NCBI GenBank assembly: GCA_037954235.1
Contig: JBBMOA010000010.1
Span: forward strand, 26,301,529 to 26,365,528
Length of the DNA: 64,000 nucleotides
Direction: 5' to 3'
Source of the DNA: Aulostomus chinensis
Taxonomy: Eukaryota > Chordata > Actinopteri > Syngnathiformes > Aulostomidae
Under the pieces are notes generated by a model that did no database searches, was not told the origin of the DNA, and saw only the letters and a program-made list of their open reading frames with translations. Positions 12,690 to 24,392 of this stretch are shown here, in pieces (within the stretch, counting starts at the first letter, position 1; each line of letters starts with the position of its first letter). Made by a program: the position numbers and the translations under genes.

Positions 12690-12910
12690 TTGGAAAAAGG
12701 ACTTTATTTGTAGAGCACTTTTAAAAAACAACAACAAAACTTTTGCCTCCCTGAAACAAACAAAAGGGGAAAACTAAAAATTAACATATTACAAATTACC
12801 TTTGGCAAAAAAAAAAAAATCAGCAACAACAACCCAGTTACAATGGCAATAAAGTATGAGATTAAATAAAGCAAAGAGAATGAATGATAATATAATGAAG
12901 CAAAAGCAAT
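12690..12910. repeat. Probable SINE-like repeat starting 'ctttatttgtagagcactttt'-type
   Basis: The opening 'ggactttatttgtagagc' followed by 'acttttaaaa' and an A-rich body matches the start of a very common fish repeat whose usual text is 'tttatttgtatagcactttt'. The body is rich in AAC/AAAC words. A second member appears at about 26595-26790. Family assignment is from recall; ends are approximate. Confidence 0.5.
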
Positions 12911-14795
12911 GTAACAAAAAAATAGGAGAAGTAAAAGAAGGCAAAGCTTGTTTTTTTTAGTTTTTTTTAAAGGTTTACTCTTTTCAGGTTAGCAACTCCA
13001 GCCTGGACTAAGCATGAGCAAACAGGGTGATCTGGACCTGGACAATGATTAATAACAGTATGAAGGCTGCGATAAACACCTGAGCAGCCACTTGACTCAC
13101 CTGAGGTCAGGAAAGTGGAGGACGGGTATCCCCAGGTTCTCACTCCATGCAGAGACACCTGAAAGGGGAGGGCTGTTCCAGTTCCTGCATGTGGTCCTGG
13201 CCTACTTTGTTAGAGATAACAAACAGATGGAAAATGATGCAAGGGGCCAATGATTCATCTCTTCGTGGCAGGTAAAAGACCCTGGAATGGATAAGTCAAC
13301 ACTTTTATTGGTCCGGTATCAGAAGGGACGTGCCTTGTTTTGTAGCTCATGCCAGCTTGTGGGAAAACCTGGTGGAGCTCCCCCAGCTTTACTGATACCA
13401 TGACTGACTATGTTGGGCCCAACGGTGAAAGCGTTGATTCTGTTGGTGTTTCAAGTGTGAAGACTGTAAACTCCCCCCTCTACCCCTGTGCGGTTCAGTT
13501 GGCCATCCAAGCTACTGTACATCAGCTGAGTTAAAAGCAGCACCTGCTTACCAGCTGCAGTCAAAGAGGACTTTTGAGTTCCATGACACACTTAAGAGCG
13601 TAACAGCATTGGTGGTGCACAGCCCAAGTCTCTGGGTTTCAGTGTGTTTGAACACATTCTTCGTCATTTTAAGATTGTGTGAGGACGCAGGGGGGAAGCT
13701 GGGAGGAGCCGAGCCCCGTGTGAGAAGACCGTGAAGCCCTCTTTTGAGTCATGTGATAATGTTCACGTGATCAGTTGGGACCCAAAACGTAACAATCACA
13801 TTTGATTGGAGCTTGAAAACCAAACACTTTGATCTTGAGCCAAAACATTAGCCGTTAGCTGCAAGCTCGATGTGCGGCTGTCTTTTTCTGAGTTCTGTAG
13901 TCACGAAGAAGAAATGCTGCAGTTTTTTTAAGCAAAGATATCTTTTATGAGGCATAGAGAGGCAAAATACACTTTTTGGCTGCAGTGTCATCTTAATTCT
14001 TCAGATTAGGATCATTGGGAGTGCCTGGAACTCAGCAGTGGTGCAGGCAACCCAGAAGGGGAAAGGCAGAGTATAGGACAATGTGACTAGCGTCGATGCG
14101 TTCCCCCATTCTACATCTCAAAGACCGTATTGATCAGGTTGGCCGGGCCTGGTGTGTTACCAAGGTGCTTCTCTTGAAGGATTAATTTGAAGCGAAATGT
14201 GAGATTTTATCTTTTGTGACACACAGTGGTCTGTGCAGGTTTAAGGTCTCACCCTTTTTGTATGAAAAATGCATGCTGCCACATTTTGGTGCATAATAAA
14301 TCTGTCACCCGGCGCATGAGGAACACAGGCAGCTACACATCGATGATGCGCTAACCTTCAGTGGGAAGAAAGCGTAGGCCAGATAAGGAAGGTGTCGGCC
14401 TCATCTATTGGTTAACATGTCCAACAGTGAGTTTGGCAAGTGGAGGGTGACCTAGCTGCGACCTCGGTGATGAACGACGTAGAACTGACGACGAGAACAA
14501 GGGGAAGTGAAGAGATGAGCTGGGGCTTGACAAAGAGGAAGAGATACATAGAGAAGTACTCATATAACAACAGACGCTTGAGGGCAAATCCAACACCACA
14601 CAAGGGCAGAACTTTCAAAATAAAAGTGGAAACAACGGGCATTCAACAGACTGGGAGGATGACACATTTAATGGGAGTGGGAAAAAAAACTGTGCTTCAG
14701 TGACATAAGGTAAAATAATAAATAAGGAAACATGAAAATTTGGAAATATACAAATAGAAACAATATAGCCAAGTGGGATGGGGACAGTCTCAGAT

Positions 14796-14798
<3 letters not shown>
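12911..14798. other. Non-coding stretch, nothing recognised
   Basis: Short open frames exist on both strands, notably overlapping ones at 14405-14703, but they are shadows of each other and none has splice sites or motifs that support a gene. Confidence 0.5.
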
Positions 14799-14855
<57 letters not shown>

Positions 14856-14884
14856 TGTGTGTGTGTGTGTGTGCGCGCGTGTGT
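14799..14884. repeat. Long (GT)n microsatellite with GCGC interruptions
   Basis: About 43 dinucleotide units, mostly GT, interrupted by GC near 14851-14854 and 14873-14879. It produces spurious open frames of alternating Val/Cys and Thr/His on the two strands. Alternating purine-pyrimidine sequence of this length can adopt Z-DNA. Confidence 0.97.
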
Positions 14885-15519
14885 CTGAAACAGTTTCAGG
14901 CACCAACCCCATTATCGTTTGCCCGTGGAGAGAAAATCTTTGATTTTTTTGCCTCATAAACAAATATAAATTTAACAGATCTTTCTTCATAATATGCATA
15001 TAATTGTTACAAAAAACAGCAGGAAAATCTTTGCAATTGAGGGCACATGTCTCATCCCTGAAGGCATCAAGAATTGATGACCTGTGGTGTTATATTTGGA
15101 ATATAATTTCCTCTAATAATTTGCTATGGGCTAAGAGGGTGGGGGATTTTATAAATGCTGTTGTGAGAAAATACGTTTTAAAAAAAATCAGTGGGTCTTT
15201 GGGCAAATACATGGAAGCAGCAGAGGCTTGCAAACACATTGATGTGATTACAGTTCATTATTCTCTCACTGGTTTTGTCCTCCTATGTTACTTACCATGC
15301 ACATGTGACTCTTTGTCCATATCATGTGGGAAAAATGTAATTTTCCATACCCATGACTCCTCACTTACTGTATTTGCTCAGAGCATGAGAAAAATCTACA
15401 TTTCATTTCAACAAGCCTTGTTCTTGCTCAGCCATCGGGGGTCACTTACAAGGGTCTGATTCAATTATTCTTCCTTTCACAACAGGAGGAAAACATTTTC
15501 ATGGTGAATGGTTTGCCTA
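14885..15519. other. Non-coding stretch with a 151-codon open frame of doubtful meaning
   Basis: The plus-strand frame at 15004-15459 is one of the longer non-repeat frames in the window. Its product has no recognisable domain, no repeated motif and ordinary AT-rich codon use. There is no obvious promoter or splice junction, so I treat it as chance. Confidence 0.4.
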
Positions 15520-15720
15520 AATAGATTACCATCTCAAATAATTCAATTTCCGTTAATTTGATTGATTTCTTACCAAGGGAAAAGAAATCTTAATTTAAAA
15601 CCATTGCATTTTCTAATCAAACATTAACTGAGAAAGAGGCCTGGGCGAAAATCTTTTATTACCAGTTTCCACACTAATTGAAACAGAAAATGCTGACGGC
15701 TTCCCTATTAAATGTCACCA
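15520..15720. promoter_or_regulatory. Candidate conserved non-coding element
   Basis: Repeat-free AT-rich block dense in homeodomain-like words, including GTTAATTTGATTGATTT near 15552, CTAATCAAACATTAACT near 15614 and CACTAATTGAAAC near 15671. It lies about 1.9 kb upstream of the putative first exon, where an enhancer would be plausible. Conservation is not demonstrated. Confidence 0.27.
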
Positions 15721-17210
15721 GCAGTATTCAGTGTGTGACGAGCTCATATTCGAGATCGCCAAAATAAACGTAACCGTTTGCAAGCTGCGCGGCCATTCCT
15801 CCTCATATAACGCACAGATTGAGTGCAGACACACGCTTTCTCATAACCACAGAGAATCTATGGCGGGCCATTACTACAGAGGATCCAGATGAAGCAGTTC
15901 AGTCATCTGATCCATACCCATCCATTATTTATCCCGCTCGGGGAGACAGCGATGCTGGGCTTCTCTTCTCAGAGAGACCCAGGAACCCCATCTATTCTCA
16001 TGAGCAAAGGAAATGCCATGCAGTGGTGGAGTGAATCACCAACACAGCAAAAGGGTGACGAAGAGACAGGGAATGAAAACAAAAGTTATCACTGTTGGAG
16101 ATATCATGAGACATCAGGTGCGCTGAACCTAGAATTATTACAAATCTTAAAAAAAAAACACAAAAAAAACGAAATATAACTTATTGAGAATGTCTGCACC
16201 CGGTGCACCTTGCAGACTGGTGCCCACCAATGTGATGCTGTATGAAAATAAAGCAGCCTGACCGGGGCTGCGGGGAGGAAACACCTTGTGGAGACATTGT
16301 GTGAGTGGCAGGCAGAACTGGCGAGCTGCCACAGATAATAACATCTGAAATAAATTTGATGTGTGGAATTCAATCTGTAGTGATAGGGACGGCTGCAGCA
16401 TTAGAGTGAAGTTCTAAATGCTATCTACTCATCCATGGAATGAGGACTGACACCGCAGTCTCAGAGAATAGATTGTGCAATTAGCAGCCTTTGTGCTGTT
16501 TTGACACAATGAAAGAGGGAAATGAGATTCAAAGTTGTCATGCATGGTTCTCCGTAGGTCTCCGATTCCCTTAAGATATTCCAAATGTAGCACGTCTTCA
16601 CCATGTTTCAGGTGTGAAGGAGTTGCAGGGTTGGCACTGTGGCATTCCGTGTTAATTTAGATTTATTAATAAAATGCTGTATTTTGATTTTCACCCTGGC
16701 AGCTTGGACGCTTTTAACATGAAGGTCCGCTGTGATTAGCCTACTTTTGGATGGGCATTGATTTAATAGCTACAGTTCCAAAGTGTAATACTCCTTTCAG
16801 AGCAAAGGGGGCGCCCTTTGAGTAACATTGAACATAATGGTTCCTTATATGTTTCACATGGTTGACCTCCAACAGTCCCGTCTTTACAGCAATTAGGATT
16901 TTAAATAGGGAAATATACACATGGACACATGACAAACATGAATGACAATAACGCTGCATGTTTACTGTCTAGAAAGAATCAGAAAAGATAACATTGTTAT
17001 CTCAAAATGACTCCCCAGAAAACACACATCCACTTATTACACTGCAACTTAACACCGTCTCATCCTGTTTACTTTATCATGAAAAAACAGTGCTGTTTTA
17101 TCTCTGTTGATAATAATTGTTTGCGCTGTAAAACTTTAGTTCAGCATTTGATTGTGGGTGAGTCTCACCCACATGAACTGTCATAAAAGAAAATCACTCC
17201 TATAGTGAAG
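15721..17210. other. Non-coding stretch upstream of the putative first exon
   Basis: No repeat or exon recognised with confidence. Overlapping frames on both strands near 15.8-16.4 kb lack any protein signature. Confidence 0.5.
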
Positions 17211-17215
17211 TGTGA

Positions 17216-17255
<40 letters not shown>

Positions 17256-17274
17256 GAGAGAGAGAGAGAGAGAG
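17211..17274. repeat. Compound (TG)n(AG)n microsatellite
   Basis: About 14 TG units pass directly into about 18 AG units with one G insertion near 17255. It lies roughly 300 bp upstream of the putative first coding exon, so it could fall in promoter or 5' untranslated sequence. Confidence 0.95.
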
Positions 17275-17577
17275 GCTCTCAGTGGTGAGTTTATCTTGAT
17301 GCTATCTTACACTTATTCTTATGATGTCCGAGTACAATTTTCCTCTAGGGAATTGCAGGGATTTGCAGTCATTATTAAAGCATCCTCCGAAGGTAGCGGT
17401 GTAATATTCTTCTGTTATTGCATAGTAACCTACTAGATGTCATTTCAACATAATGCAGCCCAATATGATAGCAGACTCCCTGCTTGAGCCCTCCCTCCGC
17501 CTCTCATGTGTCTACATTTTCATCCCATGGCCGTCTCTAGGTGATTTAGCGCCGCCAGTCTCAAGCAGGTGTCCAAC

Positions 17578-17653
17578 ATGGCGATCACGGGGAGCGGATC
17601 TCTCGCTATTTCTCTCTCTGTTGTCGTGATTTCAGTGGCGTTTCTTCCTAAAG
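17578..17653 (+). CDS. Putative first coding exon: signal-peptide N terminus of a secreted or surface protein
   Basis: From the ATG at 17578 the exon encodes 25 complete residues, beginning MAITGSGS and ending AFLPK, plus one base of codon 26. Residues 9-23 form a hydrophobic core (Leu, Ile, Val, Ala, Ser, Phe) after a short polar start, which reads as a signal peptide. The boundary AAAG/GTAAGT at 17653/17654 is an almost ideal donor and gives a phase-1 intron. In immunoglobulin-superfamily genes, including IgLONs, the signal peptide is commonly encoded on such a phase-1 exon and followed by a very long intron; IgLON leaders often end in a Pro-Gly-like turn, here Pro-Lys-Gly/Val/Ala/Asp/Glu depending on exon 2. 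The start codon is preceded by an A at -3 only weakly (aac ATG g: +4 G is present). Upstream sequence is CpG-rich. No second exon is found in the remaining 46 kb, so family membership stays a hypothesis. An unrelated secreted protein, or a chance ORF next to a donor, remains possible. Confidence 0.5.
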
Positions 17654-17660
17654 GTAAGTT

Positions 17661-17714
17661 TTGTGTTTGTGTGTGTATTTATCTGTGTGTGCGTGAGTGT
17701 GTGTGTGTGCGTGA

Positions 17715-17766
<52 letters not shown>
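17661..17766. repeat. (GT)n microsatellite just inside the putative intron 1
   Basis: Interrupted TG-rich sequence begins about 8 bases after the donor and becomes a pure (TG)n run at about 17719-17766. Its closeness to the splice site means length changes could alter donor use. Confidence 0.93.
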
Positions 17767-17767
<1 letters not shown>

Positions 17768-18781
17768 GCGTGATGCAGAATTACACCTTCCACAGTTAAA
17801 GCCCGGAGACTACCGGGGAGAAGTTGTGGTGCGTTTGCGCGCTGGATGCGCACAAGCTTTTCCCCCCACGAATCTCGGATCACTTCTTGGATTTTACTGG
17901 AGTTGCGTGTCCTCTTCAATCTTCACGGCGTTCTTAAGCTGCATGTGTCGTAATTTCAGAGCTGATAGAGAAGGTGTTGTCCTGAGTTTTTATTGTAAGA
18001 GGCTGCAGAGGACTGCCATAAAAAAAGTAACGTGCACAATTACAAAGCAAGAAAGTGCCGGTGATAATCTGGTGCGGTGGTCGTTTAGTGTTCAGACCTG
18101 AGGCAAGTTGGAGGCAACGGTACGTAGCTCGTTATTATCACAGCAGTCCGGCCGTGAAAGGAAACGGTCGGACGCATAAACTGCTCAAGCCTCTGTCCCA
18201 ACTGATTATAAATCTCTCAAGTCTGCGCTTCAGGTGCGCTTTGGAGAGAGAGAGAGAGGAAAAGAAAAAAAAAACAAAAGAAAAAAACACGCATTGCAGC
18301 TCTGGTCTCGCAGTGTCCTCTGGCCGCACAAGTGTGTGTGTACCAGTCCGCAGTCTCCACTTCCCCTGCTGTCAGTGAGGCTGGGAGATGTGCATCTGAC
18401 ATGCCGCTTCAGCGTGCAACTGCATGGACAAGAGATTCGCACAACCATTGCAGTCCCCCGTCCTGATTATTTCCTCCGCCGTTGCATCAGAGTTGCATGC
18501 GTCAGATTTTTTTTTTCTTTCCTGGAAAACGTATCTGCTGACAATACTGACGCATGTGGAGCGGTTAAAATGTCAGCTAGTTGCAGCTGCTTTTAAATCC
18601 CTCCCCGTGATAGGATGGACATGTTGTGCGGTCAATGCCCGGGCTGTTGTAATGGCATGCAACAGTTGCACTGACAGGTTTTATACTACAAAACCACTTT
18701 AGTACAGCTTTCAGATCCCAATCAGTGGCTAAATACGGCAGTGGCATCTGCATCACCCATCAACAGGTCTGCAGAAACTGA

Positions 18782-18783
<2 letters not shown>

Positions 18784-18819
<36 letters not shown>
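18784..18819. repeat. (GT)n microsatellite
   Basis: Uninterrupted run of 18 GT units. Confidence 0.97.
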
Positions 18820-18821
<2 letters not shown>

Positions 18822-19794
18822 TGCAATGGATGAGATGCCCTCAAAATGAGGTTAAACTGAATTTTTAGACAAAGTATTTTCTATTTTCCCCAGCCGCTTT
18901 CAAGGCTTTCCTTTCACAGTTGTATTACGGGTTGTGCTGAATAGCAAATACAATGACATTTACAGCATTGTCTCGCATCTCCTTGTCACGTTAATTTAAT
19001 TAACCTCTCAGTCAAATAAAATAATGTATCATGAATGCGCAATAACCCGGGGCTCGGTGCACCCGAGGTTGCAGCATTAGGCAAACCATGCATCCTCTCA
19101 GATCAGGTGAAACAATATGCTGTGACACTTAGATTTCTTCTCTGTACCAGTTTTTCTAACTTACCTTTGATCCGTAGCTTTTAGGCAACCATTTAGAGGG
19201 GAATGATCCCAGTGACTACAACGTGTGTTCACATCTTGCTAGACAGTTTATTATGAAGACACAGAGGAATACAATGGTTAACCAAAGACACAATAAGAGA
19301 GAGACAGACAGGTAATCCTGGACATCACAAAGGGAAAATTCCTATAAGCACTGTTGAAGCTGGAGCTCAGCACCTCTTTTTGAAATGCTGTGAATCTGCA
19401 TTCTAACGAAGAATCTATTTAGCACTGTTTCTCTCCGTGAGTCTCCTAGGGCTTGGCCTGTTGGAGCATATCAGATGGTCGTATCTCAGAAGGTTGTATA
19501 ATCCCACTTATTGTCCGTTTAAAGTCATTCGTCAGGACTGAGTGATGGTGAAGTGGATCGATACGAGCTGTCGCGAAGCCTCAAGGCACTGCTGAAGGAC
19601 AGGGTCTCCGAGAAACAAAAGGAAACATACAGCTGTTACGCCGCTTTCGGTTGCCAGGTTGCATGTGACAGAGTGAGTGATTGAAGATGTCCGTCTTTGG
19701 CTGCTTATGGCGAGGTTTGGATTCGTAACAGATGCTGCTGAAATCTGTGAGCAGTCTGCTGCTTTGCCCTTAAGCTTTGTGTTCTGGAGGATGG

Positions 19795-19833
<39 letters not shown>
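19795..19833. repeat. (TA)n microsatellite
   Basis: About 19 TA units with one G interruption near the start. The run is self-complementary. Confidence 0.96.
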
Positions 19834-19838
<5 letters not shown>

Positions 19839-20093
19839 ATATTTCCTGGATGATCATACAAGTGCTGAACTCTCTGTGTTTGACCTCTGTCAGTGGTGAG
19901 CACCTGAGGTCAGAATAACAACAGGTTGATATGAAACCTTGTCCTGAGCACTAAATAATAGCCGGGACAGGCAGTATAGACAGCTGCTTAACTGTGTACA
20001 AATACGTCACTTTTACACAGCGTTATATTGTTAAGGTACATAATCATTAACAACAAAATATGCTTCATTCGTGAAAGTGCTCTGATGCAGTAA

Positions 20094-20277
20094 CATCCAT
20101 CCATCCATCATAGGCGGGGTTCACTCTGGACGGGTCGCCAGTCCATCACAGGGCCATCAGGCGCAATTAGGGGCTCAGTATCTTGCTCAAGGACACTTGG
20201 ACATGGTCACCGAGGGAAGTGAGAATCGAACCAGTGACCCTTCAGTTGCTAGACAGCCACTCTACCTCTGAGCCAGG
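20094..20277 (-). repeat. tRNA-derived SINE, same family as 551-835, internally shortened
   Basis: On the minus strand the A box reads TGGCTCAGAGGTAGAGTGG (20257-20275) and the B box GGTTCGATTCTC (20221-20232), both very close to functional RNA polymerase III consensus. The downstream body matches the copy at 551-835 ('aaggacacttgg', 'cagggccatcagg', 'ggcggggttcac' on plus). It then joins directly to the CATC tail, so about 75 bases of LINE-like tail present in the other copy (about 578-652) are missing. I found no clear target-site duplication. Confidence 0.85.
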
Positions 20278-23200
20278 CTTCCCTTCAGATAAAATACTAT
20301 GACTGCAACATGTAGTTATACCTCCTTCTGTGCTATTATTGGTGTCAAATATCAGTATTTTTTATTTCCTAACTGTGTGTCACAAATAAAATCCACCAAG
20401 TTCCTTATTGCACTTGTGTGCCTTAAAGACTAAGACTAAGACTGTGTAGGCTGTTGTGCATCGTTTCATCTCAGTTGTCCAAATTCAGTGAAAGTGACAC
20501 CACAGCGCAGTGAATAGATACATAATTTTCGACATTTAAGGGGTTGTTATTGTTCAGTTCCACAGACATTGTGACCTATCAAGGTGAATTGTCTTTCAAT
20601 AAATCCAGAAACTATGTGATACTGTTATATTGTGGTTTACTCCATCATCCTTGATTCCTCATCGGCCTCTGGAAGGTATTTAAATATAAGTAAAAAAAAA
20701 CCAAAATTGAACATACAAATACACGGATGAAGCGTGCATTGAAATTGCTCTTTTGAATTTAGAGCAGTAAATGTTTATGACTAGGAGTGCAAGTAAAGAC
20801 TTAAAAAAATAAACTTAATTTAGATGATTTTAGGTAATTGATTGGGTCATATCTGGAGAACATCAAATAACTGTGAAAAGGGTCTCTATAAAGCCCAAGA
20901 TGATGCCTTCAAAGTAGTCGGCCAAAGCCTGTATAGATCAATTTACCATCCCAGAAAACAAAAAAATCACATCCTCGCTATAAAAATGGTTGACATTTTT
21001 GCTTTATAAAATGACAGGGACAATTAATTGCTTATGAAGACTGTTGCCGATCAATTTTCTGTCAGTCGATTCATAATTTCAGCTCTGTACGCACAGAGTG
21101 ACACATATTACATCAGTGCCGTCTCTGCAGCACTTGCAGCACAGAACCACGTTTTCAGGGTAAATTTAATATCGCACTTAATGGCCCTTTCATATGTGCT
21201 CACGTGTAAAGTACTTCATCGCCCGTACATCGAGATCACCACAGTACATCATTTGTAACAATAATATACTCTTCTATTTAAAGAAATAGAATTTATTGCT
21301 CATTAAATTTACATTAAACTGCTTAATAAGCCTCACTCTAATTGCTAGATAATGCATGGCACTACTTTATGCGGTGGCAGCTCATCTTATCCTTTAAAGG
21401 GAGGGGCTGGCAGACAATTGGCAGCTGATACATGTGAGGAATTTAGGGCCTGGTGGTTATAAAGGGGTATGCAGTTACCATGTGTTTCTCGACTGTGTCT
21501 GCTTTGAATTTTCCTGCTGTACAAACGTGTGTAGGCGTCTGTAAACCACAGCTATTGAAACCCATCCCTACCTCGCTCTCACGTTGCAGTGTGCTAACGT
21601 GTGTCTGCGATGTAAATTCACGCTCTGTCTGAGGTGTTTTATGAAAATAACCTGAGAGCAAAGGGTCTTTGCTGGTGAAGAGAGTTTTCACTTTGTTGTT
21701 TGTCCTTTTTCTGTAGCAAAAAAAAAAAAAAAAGGAAGTTGATCATGACGGTAGAAAAATCTGTAGTTCACTTTATTTGCCGTGACTGTGAGGTGAACGA
21801 TATTGCAAGTGACGGGCGATGCACGCTGTCGTGTGCGGTAACTTAGTTCTGTCTCCGTCACTGTGTGGAGGCTCATATCGTGCAGCTTAATATGCTGCAT
21901 GTCCCTCTTGTAATAGAATCCTTTGCTTTCCACTGTCGTTAAGCTGTGTGAAGTTTGGGATTAGTGAATCAAATCTCTAAAAGTATTCCATTCTGATGTT
22001 GTAAGATTTGTCACATTTGAAGAGGAGGTGCGTCTCTTTCTCTAACTCACCTGTCATGCAGTGATCACATAGTTTTCCTCTGTTGGTAGCCAGAAGTACT
22101 CTCGGTACACCCCACGTACAGCTTTTTAAAACTCACAACAACAACAAAAAAAAGAAGCAGATTGACCCTGTTTCTGTCGCGAGTAGACAAGTTGCCGCTC
22201 TGTTTTTTTATAACCTTGTACGTACGTGATGTTTGATACAGGAAAGCAGGCAGTAGCCATGTTTCGATGGTTGGGTTTTTTTTTTTGTTACGAGTCTGTT
22301 TTTCAAACTCAATGCTGACTGAACAATGGTACAAAACTAGCAGGTTGAATTTGTGCTCAAAATGACAAAGCTGCTGGAGTTACAGGCAGAAGCAGGCCAC
22401 AATAAGTAGTCACGCCAATACAACGCTTTCCCATCGCTGAGGTCAAGGCCTCAATCTGAGACATTAATTCTATTTCTTAAAAATCAATAATCAATGGGCT
22501 ACTGTCCAATTCTGTCCTGCGTGCATCAGTTAGCGTTGAATGTTCAATGTGGAGCCACAGAACTCTGCATGCAGGGTCTCAATGGGCTGTGTGTCTCATC
22601 TCCGGTAGCCCAGAATCAGTGACCCCGAACTCCAATTCCATGATCTGGTAGGAATACACAGTCCAACATTCCCGTCCAAATTCTAATTGGAGCGCTTGAT
22701 CTTTCATGTTTAAGGGCATTCTCGAGCAGGCTTTAATCTAGATGCATGTCAAGGTTTATTTTCCTGAGATCTGACCCCCGCTTTGGGAAGATTTTTTTTT
22801 TTTAAAGCATTAAGCTCTGCCACTACTTCTCCAGGCGGTCCAGGTGCTGCTGTAGTTCTTTTGTGGTTGACAGCAACACAAGCACAGAGTAAGAATTTCA
22901 TTTCCTTATATTTGCGGTGTTCCAACAGTTGTGTGAGGTCATCAATGGAGATCAAGAGTGCGAGGGGTTTTGTCTGCTTGCATTATAGTGGTTCCTCCAA
23001 GTGAATACTTTAGCTGGGTGATTTTTTTTTTTTTTCCAAGGTCGTAGAAGTGCTGTAGACATGCTGTCACTTTGAATAACGTACCGGAGTAAATACGGAA
23101 TCAAACCTCGAGATTTGTCTTTGGAATGGATTTGTGCTGCGGTGTCGAGCTGAATGACAAACTGGGGATGATCAAAAATGTGTCTGTCTGTGTTGAAATG

Positions 23201-24372
23201 TAGAAAACAGTCAATTAGGAGAAACAGACAGATGACAGGCCCTTTTATGGATGTGGGGACAGAAGCTTCCATTCATAACTCCACTGTTTTAATGAGGAGG
23301 AGAGCTGATGTCCCTGCTTATGAATATGACATTGTTCTCTCTTGTTCCCCGGATCTGAGAGACCTCCCTCCATTGGTTGTGCTGCATAGACGCTAACAAT
23401 CAAGTCCACAATGAAAAAAAAAAAAAATTGAAATGCAGTGTTTTGTTTTGAAAAGGCCATAGAGTGCACATTAGTATGGGTGATGGAGCAATTACAAGCC
23501 ACCATTAAGGCGGCGATGCAGTCAGTTCTTGCTACATGAACACATTGGCTACATCCGCTGCCACTGAGTCCTCTGAAACCTGTGACTTAGCATAAAAAAA
23601 AAAACAAAACTTCAACACATTCTCTAACCAAAGTCGCCAGTGGTATATTTGTGGCAGTTATCCTGGATTGTCCCTGGTCCGCTAATTTATCTCTCTGTTT
23701 CTCACACATAACATTCCAGAAGCCACTTAATTGCATGTCTACAAGGGCGGAGATGAGATTTGACTCCGTTGGACTTCATCTTACCTTTAGACAAAATTAG
23801 CACAGCAGTTTTCTGCATTCACGTTGAAGCCTTGTCATAAATACACAAATGAAGCACTCCCTGTTGACCTAGATATTTTTTTTCAATCAGTGAATAAATA
23901 AAGCTTTTACAGTAATGGAATATTTTTGATACAGTACTTGGTAAACTGCAGGAAAAATGGACACATTGAGGAAGGTTTTTCTTTGTATTACAAGATCTGC
24001 ACTTGTTATCTTTACTAACGCCAGAGCAAATTAGATGACGACAAAAACACAGCAACATTTCCAGTTTCGAGACCTGCTGCAGTGTCATGAGGTAACATTT
24101 GTACTGATTTGGTACAATGAATAGAATTGACAAGACCGTGAGTGAGAGGAGGCGGGGACTGTAGCGCTGTACGCATAAACTCGCTGTCAGATAGTGAAGG
24201 AAAGTACATCCGGTAGTATTAATACTGCAGACATTTCAAACATCAAGTAAAGTGATTTTTTTTTTTTGACAACACTCATGCTCATTTCGCTTTACATTTG
24301 CTGGATATTTACACAGCCAACAGCTTGCAAAGATGAAACATTATACGGACATAAAATGTGGTAATATGCTCT
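20278..24372. other. Non-coding stretch, no gene supported
   Basis: Ordinary AT-rich sequence with short homopolymers (poly-A at about 21718-21733, poly-T near 22270, 22790, 23022). Open frames up to 106 codons lack motifs, and frames on opposite strands overlap. No RNA gene or further SINE was recognised. Confidence 0.5.
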
Positions 24373-24392
24373 CTGCTGCCCCCAGGTGGCCA
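24373..24392 (-). promoter_or_regulatory. CTCF-like binding site
   Basis: The plus strand CTGCTGCCCCCAGGTGGCCA is, on the minus strand, TGGCCACCTGGGGGCAGCAG. This agrees with the published vertebrate CTCF core (CCACNAGGGGGCA-type) at nearly every position. Seen: the motif. Known: CTCF binds such sites to set loop boundaries. Inferred: occupancy. Some fish repeats also carry this word, so it may be repeat-borne. Confidence 0.5.

Larger units (their letters stand above)
17460..18650. promoter_or_regulatory. CpG-enriched promoter-like region
   Basis: CpG dinucleotides are visibly more frequent here than in flanking AT-rich DNA. Examples are gcgccgcc near 17549, ggcgatcacgg at 17580, accgggg at 17812, gcgtttgcgcgctggatgcgc near 17831, ggtcggacgc near 18167 and further sites to about 18620. 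The enrichment brackets the only supported exon, as expected for a promoter of a vertebrate gene. I see no convincing TATA box, and no transcription start can be fixed. Confidence 0.5.
18651..20093. other. Non-coding stretch with two microsatellites
   Basis: Apart from (GT)n at 18784-18819 and (TA)n at 19795-19833 there is no recognised element. The 123-codon minus-strand frame at 19532-19903 reads through the TA repeat and is not gene-like. Confidence 0.55.

Noticed and set aside
14790..14999. Thr/His-rich open frame on the minus strand
   Set aside because: It is the translated complement of the (GT)n microsatellite.
15004..15459. 151-codon plus-strand open frame
   Set aside because: No domain, signal or splice support. 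One frame of this length is expected by chance in 64 kb of six-frame sequence.
17715..18101. 128-codon frame beginning in the GT repeat
   Set aside because: The first 17 codons are simple repeat (alternating Val/Cys). The rest lacks motifs and lies in the putative intron.
20221..20275. Functional tRNA gene
   Set aside because: Good Pol III boxes, but they are continuous with the SINE body and no acceptor-stem pairing is evident.
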